From assembly GCA_031310005.1 (NCBI GenBank), contig CM062381.1, positions 62,001-126,000 of the forward strand: DNA of 64,000 nucleotides, given 5' to 3'. Made by a program: the position numbers and the translations under genes. The stretch is from Dactylellina haptotyla. Taxonomy: Eukaryota; Ascomycota; Orbiliomycetes; Orbiliales; Orbiliaceae. Below, piece by piece: positions 58,573 through 64,000 of this stretch. The notes under the pieces were generated by a model. That model was not told the origin of the DNA. It made no database searches and was given only the letters and a program-made list of their open reading frames with translations. Positions within the stretch are counted from its first letter, which is position 1, and the number at the start of each line of letters is the position of its first letter.

Positions 58573-61500
58573 ATGAGATCTCTGATTCTACGAAGCTTAG
58601 CGGTCTTCATAGCGCTCTCCTCGGTTACCGATGCTCGCGCGACCGGTCCTCAAGAGTATCGTCATCGGCACCACGCCAAACGCTACGAAATCACCGATCC
58701 TGAGCACGCCGACGCTATATCGCAAAATCCTTCAAATGCAAAAGTGCACGCTGGTCTAAATAAGCGTCAAGACTATACCTGTGGTCCAGGCAGACCGTGC
58801 CATAACGGCGCTTGTTGTGGTCCTTCGTAAGTGAAATATCGAGCATGGACGAACGCGAACTGAGGCGTGGGTTTTACGGAGATCTGAGAATCCTGACTTT
58901 CCCAATCTATAGTGGCTGGTGCGGCTATGGTCCTGAAAGCTGTGGCACAGGTTGTAGCTCCAATTGCGACGCCAAAGCTGAGTGTGGGCAATACGCGGAA
59001 CCAGCAGGCAAAACATGCCCATTGAATGTCTGTTGTAGTAAGTATACATACCGTAGCCTGGATACTTGATATCCTTGGAATGGCTGATGGATTACTTGCT
59101 AACAACTGTACAGGTCAGCACGGCTTCTGTGGTACTACTACTGAATTCTGCGATGACAAATGCCAAAGCAACTGCGGAAAGGTCAACCGCCCTGCCGGTG
59201 GTGGTAATGTAAGGAAGAATGTCATCGGATACTACGAATCTTGGGCAGCCACTTCCAAGACGTGTAGCAGAATGCAGCCAGAGGAAGTCCCAGCTTCGGG
59301 GATGACACATCTTAATTTTGCTTTTGCCTTTGTGACACCAGATAGCTACGGTATGTATTCAACATTGCCCCCCTTTTTGAATGACATCGGTGAACTTACA
59401 AGTTTGGACCACTATTAGATGTCGTTCCAATGCCCAATACCGATGCAGCGCTCTTTTCTCGTACAACCGCCCTGAAAAGCACATATCCAGGGCTCAAAGT
59501 TTGGATCAGTGTTGGCGGCTGGACTTTCAATGATGTAGGTTTTCAGAACTGCGCACTGGAGCTTATGGATGTAAGTTTAGAGAAAGGCTGATCACAGAAA
59601 ATTATTCAATTGACTAGAATGGTACAATCTGGCAACCAGTTTTCTCCGATATAGCTTCATCACAGGCGAAGAGAGGCAAGTTTATCAATAACATAATCAA
59701 GTTTATGATTCAGTATGGTTTCGACGGTTGCGACCTAGACTGGTACGTCAATTATTGCTTTTTTTTTTCTGGTAAATTAAACGTCATTCAGCTAAAATAT
59801 ACGTGTACTGCAGGGAATACCCGGGTGCGCCAGATCGTGGCGGCCACAAAGCTGATGTTGAGAGTATGTAATCATTAATCTTCACTCTAATTGCATGTTT
59901 ATAGTATGCTACTAATACTTATTCACTTGGCGTCGCCTAGATTACGTGTCTCTTATGAAGGAGACCAATGATGCTTTCAAGGCACACCCTAAGAAGGTTA
60001 ATTCAAATGACCCATTATCTATGATATAGTTTTCTAATAATTGAGTTCTTCTCCAATAGTTCGGCCTTAGCTTCACTGCGCCAACATCTTTCTGGTATCT
60101 TAGATGGTTCGACCTGGAAAAGATACATCCTAATGTATGAAATCTAATATCTACTGAAGCTTTTCGCAAGCTAATGCTGACTTTGTCTTGATCCGCTGAT
60201 ATTTTAGGTTGACTTCATTAATGTTATGAGTTATGATTTGCATGGTATTTGGGATAGCACCAACCCAATAGGTGCACAAGTGTTAGGGCATACGAATATG
60301 ACTGAAATTGACTGTAAGTTGCGATATACAATTTTACAAGGTCTTCTAGATTCTGCTAACTTATTTTTAGTGGCTCTCGATCTCTTCTGGAGAACCAAAG
60401 TCCCATCTAATAAGATTCACTTGGGCTTCGGGTTTTACGGACGAAGTTTTAAATTGAAGAACCTTGGTTGTTCCGATCCTGGATGTCCCTTCGAAGGACC
60501 TGCCGATGCTGGTCCTTGTACTGATACCGCTGGAATCTTATCTTATAAAGAAATACAATCCCTGATTTCTGCATGTACGTGCTTACAGAATATAGTCTCC
60601 AGAATAAATAAACATTTCAGAGAAAAGTACTAACATTGCTCCGCATTTGAAATAGCTGGTGGGGCAAAACCGAAACTGGACAAGTCCGCTCAAGTGAACT
60701 ACCTCACCTGGGGTAGTGGGAACTGGATCAGTTATGATAATAAGGATACCTATGAAGCGAAGGTGGATTTCGGAAATAAAAGAGGTTTGAAGTAAGTCGC
60801 AAATCTATTATATCGACGAATATCAAAAGTTTTATCACTAAAGTCTCAAGTACAGTGGCCTGCTTATCTGGGCTGTTGACCAAGATGACACGCAATGGAA
60901 TGCCATCAAAGCCGTTACCGGACAAAATGTGCTTACTACAAACGAGTTTCAGGATATCCCTGAATCGGACCTCCTGCCCAGAGATTGTTATGTCACTGGC
61001 ATATGTGGAACTGCTTGTGCAGCTGGCTACCTTGCGATTACGGATAAGATCTATTATGCTCATAAGGATAGGCTCCACGATCCTAATGCCGACTTTGACC
61101 CGAAAAGATGTGGTGGTGACAAACAGAGAAGCTTATGTTGTCCATTTGCCAGTCGTCCGAACAAGAGCAAGTGCCATTGGAGAGGTAATGAGGGCCATTG
61201 TAACGGTAGATGCCACGATGGAGAGGTTTTCATGATTAGTGACAACCAGGGAGATAATAAACATTCCTGCCTCAAGTAAGTTGCCCGTTGTCGCTGTAGG
61301 TCCGCTTCCCAATGGTATTGTTGTGTTATGGATACCGTTTACAGTGCGCTTCCGTATTCAGTCACTTACTGAAAATGCAACTATGCTACCATGAACCTCA
61401 AAATGCTATAAGAAAAACAAATGACTTATATACGAGTAATTACTAACTTAAATTTATCATTTTAGAGGTTTAAGGGCATTCTGCTGCGAGGTAGAAAACA

Positions 61501-64000
61501 CCAAGATTGTAGAGGCATGCGACTACGGCACTTGTGGTGCTACGGATTGTAGTGCTATGGGCGACAAAACAGTGCTGGTCGAGGGTGGAAAAGAATTTAA
61601 TGGTTGCAAGAAGGGTGTTTCAAAGCCTTTCTGCTGTACGAAGAAATCTGTGAGTTATCGCGTAGCTGCTTGGGAATGCTACCTTCGATCTGCTAATCAA
61701 ATTGATAAAAGGGTGTGAAAACTTGCAACTGGTCGGGACACGGTGCCGATTGTGTAGAGCCTGTTTGCAAATTAGACCAGATTCAATTACGGACATCGTC
61801 AAGAGGTGATGCAGGTGGTGAATGCAGATGGGGCAGGCAACGTGCGCTCTGCTGCAACGCTCCTAAAGGCTACTCTAACTTCCTTCCGGTCAAGTTGGAT
61901 ATGGTCTTCCCAACCCTTCCCCCCACTGACTACGATCCCGTAAGCGCCCTTCTATCTCTTCAGAAGATATAAATCTTATTTGGACCTTCGAGATTAACCA
62001 AAAATTCTAGGCATTTGGGTTGGTCCTACATGACAACTCCATACCCAACCCGAGAGAAGGACCGTTTGCTATGGTTATCATTGTTGGTAGGTGTTCCGAC
62101 AATAACCACTGCCATTAAATTACTGTTTTACCATAGATTTTTGCGGTCGACAGAAAACTTGCTCAGAATTGAAACTAATCGTGTGAGCGACTCTGCAGGA
62201 CCGGCGGATGATGTTAGCTCCTTCTCGAAACGAGACGGATCACATATGGAGCTTTTCGATTGCCCCGCATCTCGTAATGGTGACAATGGCATTCACAAGG
62301 CCAAGGCTGTTTGCCGAGGAGATCCTGAAAACTGTAACCAAATCTTCAAACTCGAAGGGGGTGTAGAGGGAACGTTTGTCAAGATGCCTTCTCACGTAAG
62401 TCTTATCAAGCTGTGGCACTTTTAGATAAATTACTAAACTAACCCGCGGAAAGTGTACGGGAGATCGTTATGTCAGGGCTATACATCTCAAGAGAGCCGA
62501 AAATCAGAAATTACCAAGTCGCCTCCTCCCAAGAGATGTTACATCTGAGGTCTATGAGTTTGCTTTTGACTACAACTTTCATCTGTACGTCTATATAGAC
62601 TATCTCTACTATATCCAGTATGGTTCATGCTGACGGTTCTTACATCTATAGTCGTAAGAGAGCTGAAAGTGATGTCTCTGTTCGAATCGTAAGTCATATT
62701 GCTATTTCAGCTGCGGGTGAGGACTTAAGTTGTGCTTACTGAACTACTTCTGACTTTCCATCTTGAACCCAGGACTATGCTTCACAATATAAATATTTTG
62801 ACCAGTTTGTGGAAGGTGCTCCATTCCGCAAACGCTCAGAAGGCGTTCCCACAGTGGATGAACTTTATGAGGCATGGGAGTCTATGCTTTCCGTACACCC
62901 AGAGACAGATATTATTGAAAAGCGAACTGCTGAAAATTGGCTCGAACATGATAGTCGTGCTCTGCACCCGAGATTTTACTCATCGAAATCTGAAAATTGG
63001 GAGCACCTTTGGGAGCTCCTCCTAACCAGCTGGGAATATAGTACGACTATTGATAAGAAATGGGATTTTAAAATTGAGAAAAAGCTCTTCAAGGCAGAGA
63101 AAACTTGCACTTTCAATGGTGGAAGTCTCAAAGCAGAGGCATCTGCTGGTATGAACGTTCATGGAACAGCTAAAGTCTTGGCAGGAGCCAGTTTTGTGGT
63201 ATAGAAGCTACCCTATATCCGAAAATCCCCAATGCATGTTTTAACATCAAATATTCTAGGGTAAATTCACTGCTAGTGGTATAAACTTCGAGGAGTCATA
63301 TGCCTTCTTTGGACACGACCTCACTGTCACCATGGGGCTCGACCTAAGCTTGACCGGGCGCCTCAAGTTTGATCAAACAACATTTGGTTTCCCCAAAGAT
63401 GGTAAGCATTGGATTTACCTCCCCTGTACGAGGTATCATGATCAGCATAATCTTTGCGCTAATACTTGAACTTTCTAATACTAGTCGACGTGAACATCAA
63501 GTAAGAGTATATCTTAAATAGCCCCAGGGCTGCGATATTTTATATTGACATATAGATGAATCCTAGCATTGGTGATGCGTTTAACGTCAAAGGGTAGGCC
63601 TACTTGGGAGACATCTTGTCAGAGGTTTATTCAGAATTGCTAACTCTAGGTAGAATTTTAGAGGTTGTACCCGTTATCGGCGCGAGAATGGCGTTGTCGG
63701 GTGACTTGACCACATCAGCGTAGGTTTATCCTCCCCAACCATGAAGACATAACCTCCTACCATGCAAACAAATTATTGATCATCTCATAGAACCGTCAAC
63801 TGGGAACAAGGCATGAACTCCAAATACGGCTATTCTTTTCCAAACCATAAGCTTGGAGTTCCAAATGATGAACCGGATTTCAAGGGGGGTTCATTCAAAA
63901 TCATTGGTAACAAGAAGATTGGAGCAGCTACAACTGGAACTCTTACTTTTAGGATCGCACCGTATGTGCAACTCCAACTATCTGTTGGGAGTCTTGGTGG
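58573..64000 (+). CDS. GH18 subgroup-C chitinase with chitin-binding modules (partial)
   Basis: At least 24 exons fall in the window and the frame is open at the right edge (about 1226 aa so far). Exons: 58573-58826, 58913-59037, 59114-59350, 59419-59570, 59618-59742, 59814-59863, 59941-59996, 60060-60134, 60208-60313, 60371-60574, 60656-60791, 60856-61275, 61466-61649, 61712-61939, 62011-62086, 62199-62395, 62454-62584, 62652-62688, 62773-63198, 63260-63401, 63485-63500, 63567-63593, 63654-63719, 63791 onward. A signal peptide is followed by a Lys-Arg site (NKRQDY), hevein-type chitin-binding units (CCGPSGWCGYG, CCSQHGFCG), and a GH18 barrel with the catalytic FDGCDLDWEYPG. After the barrel come Cys-rich units and a long region beginning near SKRDGSHMELFDC that is characteristic of large subgroup-C fungal chitinases. 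It should cleave chitin outside the cell. The LysM gene is divergent from it. Confidence 0.9.

Overview
The window looks like nuclear DNA of a filamentous ascomycete (Pezizomycotina). Most genes are interrupted by introns of about 45-110 bases with GT...AG ends. The content is typical of such fungi: a highly reducing polyketide synthase (HR-PKS) cluster, a Zn2Cys6 regulator, an alpha-glucoside permease, LysM proteins and a multi-domain chitinase. The DNA is AT-rich between genes. The genus cannot be read from the sequence; no tRNA, rRNA or CRISPR was seen. All exon models below were built by eye from splice signals and reading-frame continuity.

Left flank (1-7.7 kb): a GH31 alpha-glycosidase and a four-exon maltose-type MFS permease are transcribed divergently from a shared intergenic region that carries five 13-bp direct repeats. 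They form a plausible alpha-glucoside uptake and hydrolysis pair. Next comes a secreted Ser/Thr-rich protein with two cysteine-rich units.

Central cluster (about 11.6-47.6 kb): an eleven-exon HR-PKS (KS-AT-DH-psiKR-ER-KR-ACP, 2231 aa, no methyltransferase), an aflR-type Zn2Cys6 regulator, an FSH-family serine hydrolase, an aldo-keto reductase, a membrane protein, a cytochrome P450, an EthD-domain protein, a carboxymuconolactone-decarboxylase-like protein, a condensation/BAHD-type acyltransferase, a short-chain dehydrogenase and a medium-chain reductase. The PKS has Tyr where the DH catalytic His should be and an atypical nucleotide-binding loop in its ER domain, while KS, AT, KR and ACP keep their key residues. 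The likely logic is chain building by the PKS, release by the FSH hydrolase, then oxidation, reduction and acylation by the tailoring enzymes. I do not recognise this gene combination as a characterised pathway; the product is unknown.

Right flank (48.4-64 kb): a flavoprotein fumarate reductase with visibly higher GC, a secreted probable GPI-anchored protein, and a divergent pair made of an eight-LysM protein (eleven exons) and a subgroup-C-type GH18 chitinase with hevein-type chitin-binding modules. At least 24 exons of the chitinase lie in the window and the gene runs off the right edge.

Gene-poor stretches (7.7-11.6, 18.9-21.4, 22.9-28.3, 43.8-46.1 and 56.1-58.6 kb) hold short repeats, a foldback element, microsatellites and two diverged copies of an LTR-like repeat.
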